This document shows positions 55,433 through 63,490 of a stretch of DNA of 64,000 nt, in pieces (positions within the stretch are counted from its first letter, which is position 1; each line of letters opens with the position of its first letter). Below the pieces are notes generated by a model, which saw only the letters and a list, made by a program, of their open reading frames with translations, made no database searches and had not been told where the DNA came from. The translations under genes were made by a program, and so were the position numbers. Source of the stretch: Prevotella scopos JCM 17725 (lineage in GTDB: Bacteria > Bacteroidota > Bacteroidia > Bacteroidales > Bacteroidaceae); the NCBI RefSeq assembly GCF_018127785.1, contig NZ_CP072390.1, positions 806,001 through 870,000 of the forward strand, given 5' to 3'.

Positions 55433-57592
55433 TTATGCGTTCTTGGTTTCAGTAACCGATTCTTTACATAACTTCTCATTTGTTGTATTAACTGTATATT
55501 TATCTTCTCCTGCATAGAAACGGCGGTGTGCTTCCTCTTGGCGAGGTACAGAGAAGTTACTAACACGTTTCATGTAACCAATGATGCGAGTGAGATAATC
55601 AACATTCTTAGAATGACAATGTGGACATTCGTGCATATAACGTTTGTCTATGTGACCGCAGTCGTTGCAGACGGTATTTGGAATGTTGAATGTGAAGTAG
55701 TTGCAACCTTCCTGTGCAGCGACACGCAACAACTGGCGATACTGTGGTTCGGAGAGGTGCTCTTCGAGGTTCATGTGAAGTGCAGAACCACCAGTTAGAT
55801 GTTCTATATAAGGTGCTCCGTGCAGTTTGAACTTGTCGAGAATTGTCAACGAGTTGTCCTCAACACGATAGAAATAGCTGTTATAGCAACTGCGTGGAAC
55901 AAAATACCCATCTTCGGAGTCCCATTTAGCATGTTTTACTCCGACATTCTCTGCAGGAATCATCTCACAGTTGAACATAGCTTCCTTTGTACGGAAAGCC
56001 TTATTCTGTGTTTCTATCAATCCAAGTACAGTCTGTACGAACTTCTTATATTCTTCATTCGGTGTGATGTCAAGTCCCATGAATTCTGCTGCTTCTACAA
56101 GACCATTGATACCAATAGTGAGATACTGGCGATCAATGTTGATGTATCCAGCATCAAAGAGTGGGAGCATGTGATTACGCAGTAACTCCTTGAGATTTTC
56201 GTTGTATGCTAATTGTACCTTATGGCACAACTCGATAATATGCGTGAGATACTCCTTGTAATCAAGGTTATTGTTAACTGCATACTGAATACAGCGATTG
56301 AGGTTGATTGTCAATACACTTTTCGAGCCTGTAGAGACGCCACCAGCACCAAGTGTATAAGAGAAACCATTGTCTTGAATCTCATTACGCAGACGGCAGC
56401 ATGAACTGAGTGAGTCAGCATTATCGCTCATGTATGTGAAGAAACTATGTCCCTCAGAATACATCTTAGCGGCAAAGTCACCCCATTCCTTATCCTTGCA
56501 ATCACCATTCTCTGCTAACAAAGCCATTGTTTCTACAGGGAAGGTGAGAACAGTCTTTAGACGCTCTTGGTTAAACCAAGTCATAAAGCGTTTCTGTAAC
56601 CATGAAAGACTCTCCCAGTCAGGCTGTGATCCATCTGGGAAATAGAAGTTTCCGAAGAGTGACTCGAAATATGGGCGGTCATAATAAGAAATGTTCCAGA
56701 ATACTGCTTGATAGTTGCGAGCACCTGTAGGCTGGTTCAGTGAATAAACTATCTGTTCAAAGTAATCAGTAATCACCTTGTCAATGGTTCGCTTTCTTAG
56801 GCTAAGATCAACAACTTCATCAGCACGCTCCCAGTAGTCTTTACCATATTCCTTTTGGATAAAGTAGTTCATGTACATCAGGAACTCTGGAGTTGCGCAG
56901 GCACCTGCAAGCATAGATGAGACCATGAATACCATATTAATAAAGCCACCACAGAAACTTTTCAGATTTGTTGGCGCTGTCGAATTGCCCCCAATTGAAT
57001 TTGTACCTCCAATAAGCCAAGGGTACATTGTGATGGAAGCACAATAGTTGGCGAGGTTTGTCTCGTCATTCTTATATATAAAATGGTGATTAAGGAGATC
57101 AATGTATTCATCAGCTAGCTCCTTACCATACATCTTTTTGATACGATCAACAAGTAATCTACGATTGAGACGAATGAAGCCTTGCTTAGGAAGTTCGCCA
57201 ATAAGTGTTGCAATGTTCTTATGTTCAACATTTGCATTGGCATCAAATTTTGAACCTGTAGCTGCATTTGATGCAACACAATAGTCAGAAAGAAATTTCA
57301 TCTTTTCAAGAGTTTCACGGTCTTCTGTGTGTTGCTGACGATAGACAATGAAACTTTTTGCTACTTGATAATAGCCTTCTTTCATAAGTGCCAACTCAAC
57401 CTGATTTTGGATGTCTTCTACCTTGATGTCGTTTTGAATATTTAAGTTAGCGATGATTTTTGATAAAGTACCCAAATCAGTAGGTTCATTGACGCTTTCG
57501 AATGCCTTGAGAATAGCATTCATAATTTTGTCGAGGGAGAACCGATCCTTTGACCCATCACGTTTTGTGATTGTAAAGTTCTTCATTTCCAT
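55433..57592 (-). CDS. nrdD: Anaerobic ribonucleoside-triphosphate reductase
   Basis: 719 aa. An N-terminal ATP-cone (ITKRDGSKDRFSLDKIMNAI) gives allosteric control. The catalytic barrel is followed by a zinc site with two CxxC pairs (CNDCG and CPHCH), and the glycyl-radical motif TRIIGYMKR with Gly about 672. It reduces NTPs to dNTPs under anaerobic conditions. It needs the radical-SAM activase NrdG, which is not next to it in this window. The 5' leader is unusually structured (57593-57741). Confidence 0.95.
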   Translation of the reverse strand: MEMKNFTITKRDGSKDRFSLDKIMNAILKAFESVNEPTDLGTLSKIIANLNIQNDIKVEDIQNQVELALMKEGYYQVAKSFIVYRQQHTEDRETLEKMKFLSDYCVASNAATGSKFDANANVEHKNIATLIGELPKQGFIRLNRRLLVDRIKKMYGKELADEYIDLLNHHFIYKNDETNLANYCASITMYPWLIGGTNSIGGNSTAPTNLKSFCGGFINMVFMVSSMLAGACATPEFLMYMNYFIQKEYGKDYWERADEVVDLSLRKRTIDKVITDYFEQIVYSLNQPTGARNYQAVFWNISYYDRPYFESLFGNFYFPDGSQPDWESLSWLQKRFMTWFNQERLKTVLTFPVETMALLAENGDCKDKEWGDFAAKMYSEGHSFFTYMSDNADSLSSCCRLRNEIQDNGFSYTLGAGGVSTGSKSVLTINLNRCIQYAVNNNLDYKEYLTHIIELCHKVQLAYNENLKELLRNHMLPLFDAGYINIDRQYLTIGINGLVEAAEFMGLDITPNEEYKKFVQTVLGLIETQNKAFRTKEAMFNCEMIPAENVGVKHAKWDSEDGYFVPRSCYNSYFYRVEDNSLTILDKFKLHGAPYIEHLTGGSALHMNLEEHLSEPQYRQLLRVAAQEGCNYFTFNIPNTVCNDCGHIDKRYMHECPHCHSKNVDYLTRIIGYMKRVSNFSVPRQEEAHRRFYAGEDKYTVNTTNEKLCKESVTETKNA

Positions 57593-57741
57593 TGTTAATT
57601 TATCTTTTAGGTGTTTGATTTTCTTTTGTTATTGTTCTTGAAAAAGTTATTTTAAGTAACTTCTTTTGATTGAAAAGTTATCCGTTTTGGATAACTTTTT
57701 TCATTTTATTACTCGAAAAGTTTTCCATTTTGATAAACTTC
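57593..57741 (-). promoter_or_regulatory. nrdD leader with three tandem hairpins
   Basis: Transcript order: hairpin 1 AAGTTTATC-AAAAT-GGAAAACTT (about 57716-57740), hairpin 2 AAAGTTATCC-AAAA-CGGATAACTTT (about 57673-57699), hairpin 3 AAGTTACTTAAAATAACTT (about 57645-57664). All three have a similar AAGTTA stem and an A-rich loop. None is followed by a T run, so they look like protein-binding or stability elements rather than terminators. Confidence 0.65.
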
Positions 57742-57747
57742 GTGCTG

Positions 57748-57778
57748 CAAATTTATATAAAACTATTCATTCAACAAA
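57748..57778 (-). promoter_or_regulatory. Promoter of nrdD
   Basis: On the minus strand TTTG (57775-57778), 19 bp, TAAATTTG (57748-57755). The expected start near 57741 gives a leader of about 150 nt. Confidence 0.75.
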
Positions 57779-58026
57779 GAAAATCTGAACTAAAAAATAT
57801 TGGATAAATTACTAATTTTGTGTATCATTTTGTGTGGAACATCGATGGTATAAGGGTTTGAAGTTTTATTAGTAGGCTGAATCTTTTTTAGATTGAATCT
57901 TCCTGAAATCTAGTAAAGTGATAGTTTGGTAGCGTTGATGAAATAATATTCTGTAACGTTAATCATGAATATAGAGAAAACAAAGTAGAAGTTTGTTTTG
58001 TAATAAAGATTATTTTACCCTTGTTA

Positions 58027-58058
58027 TTTGTTGCGCAGGTTTAAATGATGTATTTTTG
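58027..58058 (+). promoter_or_regulatory. Promoter of the HAD hydrolase gene
   Basis: TTTG (58027-58030), 20 bp, TATTTTTG (58051-58058), 20 bp before the ATG. The stretch 57779-58026 is AT-rich with nothing else recognised. Confidence 0.7.
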
Positions 58059-58078
58059 TAGGTGAAAATAATAAAGTT

Positions 58079-58768
58079 ATGAGAAATATATCATTAATAG
58101 CTTTCGATGCTGATGACACTTTGTGGGAGTGTCAAACTTATTTTGAATCAATTGAGAAGGAATATTGCAAGTTGCTTAGCGTTTATGCCCCTGCAGAGGA
58201 AGTGTCCAAAACTTTGTTTGCAGTTGAAACAGCTAATATGCCACTCTTGGGCTATGGTAGTAAGGCTTTTTTAATCTCTTTGGTAGAGAATGCAATAGAA
58301 GTAAGTAAAGGAAAACTTAAAGCTAATGAGGTTAAGAAGATTATCGCATTAGGTAAAGAACTTCTTGAGTTACCTGCAAAGCCCATGGATGGCGTTGAAG
58401 AAACGCTGAAGGTTCTACGTGAATCAGGGAAATATAATTTGGTTGTCTTTACGAAAGGCGAATTACTTGATCAAAAGAATAAGTTTCATCGTTCGGGGTT
58501 AAGTACTTATTTTAATGATATCATCGTTGTTTCAGATAAAACAGAAAAGTCATATCATCAGTTGTGTGAGCAATTTTCTGTCGGTGTTGATCAACTATTA
58601 ATGGTGGGTAATTCTTTTCGTTCAGATATTGAACCTGTTTTGAAACTTGGCGGTTGGGCTGCACATATTCCATTTCATACTATCTGGTTGCATGAAGTAG
58701 TAGAGGAGTACGAACACCCTCACTTGTTGAAGTTAGATTTTTTTTCACAATTAAAAGACGCACTATAA
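58079..58768 (+). CDS. HAD-superfamily hydrolase
   Basis: 229 aa. Motif I DADDTLWE (nucleophile Asp10, acid Asp12), motif II threonine in VVFTKGE, motif III lysine region around VSDKTEKSYH, and motif IV GNSFRSDIEPVLKLGG. Cap of the helical C1 type between motifs I and II. A cytoplasmic phosphatase; the substrate cannot be told. Confidence 0.88.
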   Translation: MRNISLIAFDADDTLWECQTYFESIEKEYCKLLSVYAPAEEVSKTLFAVETANMPLLGYGSKAFLISLVENAIEVSKGKLKANEVKKIIALGKELLELPAKPMDGVEETLKVLRESGKYNLVVFTKGELLDQKNKFHRSGLSTYFNDIIVVSDKTEKSYHQLCEQFSVGVDQLLMVGNSFRSDIEPVLKLGGWAAHIPFHTIWLHEVVEEYEHPHLLKLDFFSQLKDAL

Positions 58769-58833
58769 AGTGTTTTTTGCTTTCAATGTTAGTACATTTT
58801 GTAAATGTTTCAGTTTATCTCAAATATTTTATG

Positions 58834-58841
58834 TAAGTTTG
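58834..58841 (+). promoter_or_regulatory. -7 box for the small Cys-rich protein gene
   Basis: TAAGTTTG, 54 bp before the ATG at 58896. Confidence 0.5.
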
Positions 58842-58895
58842 TAGGTCAAAAGTAACAAACATAGAAAGTTTATTTTAAAACTCATTATTGATAAA

Positions 58896-59096
58896 ATGTT
58901 AGCACCACAAATAGAATTTTCAAATCGTGAGGAGCGTATGGAATTTATACAGGAACGATTTAACTGCAAATCACCATCGTGTGGCGGATGTGGCTCATGC
59001 AGTCTTCCTGATGGCGTACCTGCTACAGAGTATTTTGCTGATTATATAGATGGTAAGGTTGAATTTGTAAAGCTTGCCTCAAAGATTTGGGAATAG
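58896..59096 (+). CDS. Small protein with a four-cysteine cluster
   Basis: 66 aa. The middle has CKSPSCGGCGSC, that is C-x4-C-x2-C-x2-C, between an acidic helix (NREERMEFIQERF) and a C-terminal part (EYFADYIDGKVEFVKLASKI). The spacing suggests metal or Fe-S binding. I do not recognise the family. It has its own promoter and a terminator-like hairpin, supporting it as a real gene. Confidence 0.7.
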   Translation: MLAPQIEFSNREERMEFIQERFNCKSPSCGGCGSCSLPDGVPATEYFADYIDGKVEFVKLASKIWE

Positions 59097-59174
59097 GAGC
59101 TAGATTTTGGTTCTGTAGGAAAAGGGTGTGGAAACAGCTACATAAAAGGTTAATGATAAAAAGTACTTTCAAAC

Positions 59175-59197
59175 TTTGGAATAACAAGTATTCCAAA
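59175..59197 (+). terminator. Hairpin after the small Cys-rich gene
   Basis: TTTGGAATA and TATTCCAAA pair perfectly around ACAAG, 78 bp after the stop. Confidence 0.6.
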
Positions 59198-59231
59198 ATA
59201 AGAAAGGAATAATCGTTTAAAGTACGAGATT

Positions 59232-59339
59232 AGTTTTATTTTTAAGTTGCTGCCATTTTTTACATCTCATGCATTTTAATAAATAATAACATTTTAAGCA
59301 CCTATCGTAAATGATAGGGACTAAGATTTATGAGTTGCC
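59232..59339 (+). repeat. Dispersed repeat of about 105 bp, copy 3
   Basis: TTTTAAGTTGCTGCCATTTT ... TGATAGGGACTAAGATTTAT, with the same 43-nt internal spacing as the copy at 33854. The rest of 59340-59572 holds no gene I can support. Confidence 0.7.
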
Positions 59340-59572
59340 TCTGTGACCACCATATCTTTGTATCTAGCAAAACTTCTGTTTTCTCAGTGGCTCAGTGTGT
59401 CATTTCTTCAACAACCATCACTTAACACTTGTCATTCTAAATATTTGAAACACTATTTTTATTCAATGATTCAAACAAAAATATGCTAGTTAAAGTAATT
59501 TTCATACTTTTTTTTATCGAACCCTTCTTTTGTTTTCTGTAGTATATTTATAGTTACCTTTATAAAAGCATG

Positions 59573-59601
59573 AATCCCGGCTCCAACAGGAGACCGGGAT
59601 T
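59573..59601 (-). terminator. Terminator of rplU-rpmA
   Basis: AATCCCGG and CCGGGATT with a CTCC/GGAG inner stem. On the minus strand it is followed by CATGCTTTTATA. It lies 35 bp after the rpmA stop. Confidence 0.8.
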
Positions 59602-59635
59602 ATGTTGTTTGTTTGGAATAGTTGTTTGTTTTGCT

Positions 59636-59926
59636 TTAAGCTTCTGGCTTTACTGTTTTTGCAGCGTAAACCTCCTCTGAAAGGACAGAAACAGTACTCT
59701 TATTGTACTTGCCCTTGTGGAAGTAAACAACACCGTCTGCAAGAGCATACAATGTGTCGTCTTTACCCTGTGCAACATTCTCGCCTGGGAAGTGCTTATT
59801 ACCGCGCTGACGAACGATAATGTTACCTGCGATAATCTTCTGGCCACCCCAGATCTTAACACCTAAACGCTTTGAAGCTGATTCACGACCGTTCTTAGAA
59901 CTACCTACACCTTTTTTATGTGCCAT
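59636..59926 (-). CDS. rpmA: 50S ribosomal protein L27
   Basis: 96 aa with family signature [18 protein letters not shown] and the N-terminal [16 protein letters not shown]. It begins directly with MAHKK, so there is no cleavable extension of the Firmicutes type. Transcribed after rplU with a 16-bp gap. Confidence 0.97.
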   Translation of the reverse strand: MAHKKGVGSSKNGRESASKRLGVKIWGGQKIIAGNIIVRQRGNKHFPGENVAQGKDDTLYALADGVVYFHKGKYNKSTVSVLSEEVYAAKTVKPEA

Positions 59927-59942
59927 TCTTAAGTCCTCCTTG

Positions 59943-60260
59943 TTAAGCGTTAATTGATTTAATTTCTACCTGAGTGAAGTGGGTACGATGACCATTCTTC
60001 TTTCTGTAGTCCTTACGACGTTTCATCTTGAAGACGATAACCTTGTCGCCCTTTACGAGAGGAGCTACTACCTCAGCTACTACTTTTGCGCCCTCAACAG
60101 TTGGTGCGCCTACTGTGATTGTTCCGTTGTTATCAACCAACAGAACCTTGTCAAACTCAACAGCCTTGCCTTCTTCCGCATCTTTGATGTGGTTTACGAA
60201 GAGCTTCTTGCCCTCCTCAGCCTTGAACTGCTGACCGTTAATTTCTACAATTGCGTACAT
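59943..60260 (-). CDS. rplU: 50S ribosomal protein L21
   Basis: 105 aa from the ATG at 60260 ([18 protein letters not shown]). The frame is open for 23 codons upstream, but that is the structured leader. C-terminal basic motif [15 protein letters not shown] binds rRNA. First gene of the rplU-rpmA operon. Confidence 0.97.
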   Translation of the reverse strand: MYAIVEINGQQFKAEEGKKLFVNHIKDAEEGKAVEFDKVLLVDNNGTITVGAPTVEGAKVVAEVVAPLVKGDKVIVFKMKRRKDYRKKNGHRTHFTQVEIKSINA

Positions 60261-60354
60261 TATTTTATTGTAAACGGGTTTGTACCGTTGGGCGGCTGAG
60301 CATCTATCCAGCACTTGTTCTGAGCCCACAACGGCATAATCGGGTACAAAGTTA
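60261..60354 (-). promoter_or_regulatory. rplU promoter and structured leader
   Basis: TAACTTTG (minus strand, 60347-60354) sets the start near 60340. The leader of about 80 nt folds with arms at 60324-60334 and 60285-60293 (CCGTTGTGGGC with GCCCAACGG) around an inner GGCT/AGCC stem. This looks like a ribosomal-protein autoregulatory leader; the binding protein (L21 or L27) is inference. Confidence 0.6.
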
Positions 60355-60708
60355 CTAAATTTTAATGTTATGTAACATGTTTCTCGATAATATTTCTTAC
60401 TAAATTAACAATAATTAGAGTATTCTCAAGGTGAGATGACTGGTTTATTGTTGTTTTTAATGGCGTTATATAGAGAATCCTGCAATGGGTAATGTTGTAT
60501 TATCAACTATGATGATGAGCTAAAGATAGTTTTTCAAGTAAATACTTTTCTTATCGATTATACTTGAAACGATCAAATATGCTTATCTTTTTGTGATTCT
60601 CACCTTGTACCTCGTGAATCTTTTTCTGTCCCGCGTGAAATCCTATGGTCAATGCACTTTACTACAATTGTTTACTTTCTTGATACTCACTTAAGTACTA
60701 TAATATTT

Positions 60709-60770
60709 GTCCGTGCTACCTGGACTGTTGTTCCGAAGCGTCCGGACATTTTGTCCGGAGGCTTCGGACA
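60709..60770. repeat. GC-rich palindrome with repeated TCCGGA/GTCCG
   Basis: TCCGAAGC (60732-60739) pairs with GCTTCGGA (60761-60768), enclosing TCCGGACA/TGTCCGGA. GTCCG also opens the unit at 60709. It stands alone in the gene-free 60361-61014 stretch, far above the local GC content. Confidence 0.75.
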
Positions 60771-61014
60771 ATTATTGTAAGGTCCATTATACGAGAGGTT
60801 TTGTTCTTTTTCTGGCTGAAGTTTGTCATAAATGGCGACTCTCCAATTGACTCCAACTGTTAATGTTTGAATATACTTTCCACACTATTGATAGAAAGGT
60901 ATCAAATCATTTGTTGTCTGCGTTCCCATAGGAATCGTGAAAATATCGATAAAGGATATCCTTAAGAACATGAAAACATCCCGCTTCATCTTCCGAAAGA
61001 TTGTGTAAATAAGT

Positions 61015-61530
61015 TTAATGATTGGCTTTAATCATGTCTTTATTCAGATGAGTAACAAAAACCTGTTGCCCACCTTTACTAAAAGCGATTTTATATATCC
61101 CTCCTTGTTTATCTTTTCTTTCGTAGGTATATTCAAACTTATTTATATCCCAGCACGTATCATGCTGTGCAGCAAGGTCTATATGCTGATAAAATTCCTT
61201 ACTTGGGATAGTGTCAAGAATCAGTGTTGCTGAGTAGTTACCACTGGCAACTGATTCTTCATCAGCAGCTATGCTAACAGAATCGGGGATAAACGGGATA
61301 GCCTTTGCTGTTTTATATTTGGGAAATTGAATAGAAGTAATGCTGTGTAAATCAATATTAAGTTTACCATTTTCAACATGTGGCATAAACTCCTTTGCCG
61401 CAACTGTATCTTTATCATCGCCTCCCTCGATAGATTTACTTTGATGACAAGATGCAATTGCTATAATTATGATCACAATACCTAAAACGATTGTTGCTAT
61501 TGTTTTCGAGAAATTATTTTTCTTTTCCAT
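61015..61530 (-). CDS. Lipoprotein, DUF4738-like
   Basis: 171 aa. The signal segment IVIIIIAIASC gives Cys28 as the lipid site, followed by a polar linker and a beta-rich domain (NGKLNIDLHSITSIQFPKYK; QQVFVTHLNKDMIK). It resembles DUF4738 proteins of Bacteroidota, by memory. It starts 3 bp after the helicase gene, so the two share an operon. Function unknown. Confidence 0.65.
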   Translation of the reverse strand: MEKKNNFSKTIATIVLGIVIIIIAIASCHQSKSIEGGDDKDTVAAKEFMPHVENGKLNIDLHSITSIQFPKYKTAKAIPFIPDSVSIAADEESVASGNYSATLILDTIPSKEFYQHIDLAAQHDTCWDINKFEYTYERKDKQGGIYKIAFSKGGQQVFVTHLNKDMIKANH

Positions 61531-61533
61531 TAT

Positions 61534-63306
61534 CTATTTATTCTTCTTTGTTGAAGACTTTAGTTTCTTCAATCTTTTTTGTGCTGTAGGGTTATCGGGG
61601 TAGAGGGCAATTGCTTTCTCATAGTTAGCAATAGCTGCTTCAGTCATTGCTTCACGTTCGCACTCTTTACCCATTAAAACGTATTCAACGGATAGTTCTT
61701 TTAGATATTCATTCTTTTCAGCTTGCTGCTTCCTAAGTTCTTTGTTCTCAGCGCGCAGTTTGTTTATGATATTCAGTTTGCGTCTGATAAAACGCTTTGC
61801 TGTAGGTCGTTCAATATCATATCTACTATGGATTGCAAGAAAAAAATTACGAAGAAAGGCATCAAAGTCGCCATCATCGAATGCACGTGTTGCATCATAG
61901 TACTCTTTGTCAGCCTTGCTCTGCTTGAGTGCTTTCGAGATAATATTGTTATCGTTATAATGTTTGGCAAATTGTGTCACCTCACTTCTCACAAAGACTT
62001 CATTTCGGCGTAAAGGTTCTTTGAGGGTAATACCCTCAAGACTTGTACAACGTGAGAGGGCAACGTATGCCTGACCTCCTGCAAAGACACCACCTGTAAA
62101 ATCAATATTTACGTTTTTGAAGGTTAGTCCTTGACTTTTGTGAACAGTGATAGCCCAAGCCAATTTAATAGGGAATTGAATATAAGTACCTATCTGTTCC
62201 TCTTCAATTCTTTGTTCTTCCTCATTAAAACGATATCTTATGTTCTCCCACATCTCACGTTGAACTTGTAAGTCTTCACCATCTTCTGTATGGACATAGA
62301 GCATACCAGCTTCTTCGTCGATACCGATAATGATACCTAAGGTTCCATTGACCCATTGTTTTTCAATGTCATTTTTAATAAACATGATATGTGCTCCAAC
62401 CTTGAGATTCAATTCGATAGGGGTGGGGAGGCTACTCTCCGGAAATTCGCCTTTGATTTCACCTAAGAACATGACGGGATTTCCTTCAAGACTTTCGAGT
62501 CCTTCATTATTAATCCAGTCCACGGTATCACGCTTCGTTGATAAAGTAATCGTGAAATCTCCTTCAGGTTTGTCTGCATTTTCCAAGCGTGCCCCGATGC
62601 GCTCATTAATCAACTTGAAATCTGTATCTGAAACTTGATTCGTGCGGATATGGTCAAGAATGGATATAAAACTAGAATCAGTCTGACGATATACTTTAGT
62701 GAGTTCAATACTTACAAGAGGGTAATCTTGGAAAACTTTTGCATCAAAGAAATAACTGCTTGAATAAAAAGGTTGTAGTAGCTTACGATCTTCCTCCTTC
62801 AAGACAGGCTCAAGCTGATAAACATCACCCACTAAAAGAAGCTGTTTCCCACCAAATGGTTCACGCATATTACGATTGTATATCCGTAGAAATTTGTCAA
62901 TGAAGTCAATGATATCAGCCCGTACCATGCTGATTTCGTCAATTATAATCAGTTCGACTTCGCGTAGCAATTTACATTTGTCACCATTATATTTCATCGT
63001 ACTACGCAGATTGCGCGCAGAATAACGTTTATCTGTGGGAACAAGTGGATAGAAAGGGAGTTTAAAAAAACTGTGTAGCGTACTACCACCAGCATTGATT
63101 GCAGCAATTCCTGTTGGTGCTAGAATAATATGTTTTTTCTTCGTTGTAGCAGCAATGTAACGTAGAAACGTAGATTTTCCTGTTCCTGCTTTTCCGGTTA
63201 AGAAGAGGGAATTATTGGTGAACTGGATAATTTGAAGCGCTTTTTGTAGCTCTGTATTATCCAAGTCAATTGTATTAATGTCTATGTTTGCTTTCTTTTG
63301 AGACAT
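61534..63306 (-). CDS. Pif1/RecD-like superfamily 1 DNA helicase with C-terminal TPR
   Basis: 590 aa. Walker A GKAGTGKST (38-46), motif Ia APTGIAAINAGGSTLHSFF, Walker B ELIIIDEISMVRAD (about 118-131), and the late motif AITVHKSQGLTF with YVALSRCTS. A coiled coil follows (about 515-545), then one TPR-like helix pair (AIANYEKAIALYPDNPTAQK). A 5'-3' helicase of the Pif1/RecD type is expected, acting in replication or repair. The TPR tail suggests a partner protein. Confidence 0.9.
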   Translation of the reverse strand: MSQKKANIDINTIDLDNTELQKALQIIQFTNNSLFLTGKAGTGKSTFLRYIAATTKKKHIILAPTGIAAINAGGSTLHSFFKLPFYPLVPTDKRYSARNLRSTMKYNGDKCKLLREVELIIIDEISMVRADIIDFIDKFLRIYNRNMREPFGGKQLLLVGDVYQLEPVLKEEDRKLLQPFYSSSYFFDAKVFQDYPLVSIELTKVYRQTDSSFISILDHIRTNQVSDTDFKLINERIGARLENADKPEGDFTITLSTKRDTVDWINNEGLESLEGNPVMFLGEIKGEFPESSLPTPIELNLKVGAHIMFIKNDIEKQWVNGTLGIIIGIDEEAGMLYVHTEDGEDLQVQREMWENIRYRFNEEEQRIEEEQIGTYIQFPIKLAWAITVHKSQGLTFKNVNIDFTGGVFAGGQAYVALSRCTSLEGITLKEPLRRNEVFVRSEVTQFAKHYNDNNIISKALKQSKADKEYYDATRAFDDGDFDAFLRNFFLAIHSRYDIERPTAKRFIRRKLNIINKLRAENKELRKQQAEKNEYLKELSVEYVLMGKECEREAMTEAAIANYEKAIALYPDNPTAQKRLKKLKSSTKKNK

Positions 63307-63448
63307 TGCTTTTGAGCTTCATTGCCCTACGCAGATTATTTTTTATTTATAACTTACCACTTTATAGTCTTACACTCTATAAATGTATTTGCTGATATCA
63401 ACTACAGAAGTAATAGGCTAGATTGTCAAAACTGGGATTATTTCCTTT

Positions 63449-63482
63449 ATATTCACAGAGGTTTGACTCTCTGTGAATATAA
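63449..63482 (-). terminator. Terminator of the penicillin-binding protein gene
   Basis: TATATTCACAGAG pairs with CTCTGTGAATATA around 8 nt, 9 bp downstream of the stop on the minus strand. Confidence 0.75.
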
Positions 63483-63490
63483 TGAAATAC

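Noticed and set aside
57820..57850. NrdR box before nrdD
   Set aside because: GTGTATCATTTTGTGT-like sequence lacks the paired palindromic ACAC...GTGT boxes and lies upstream of the promoter.
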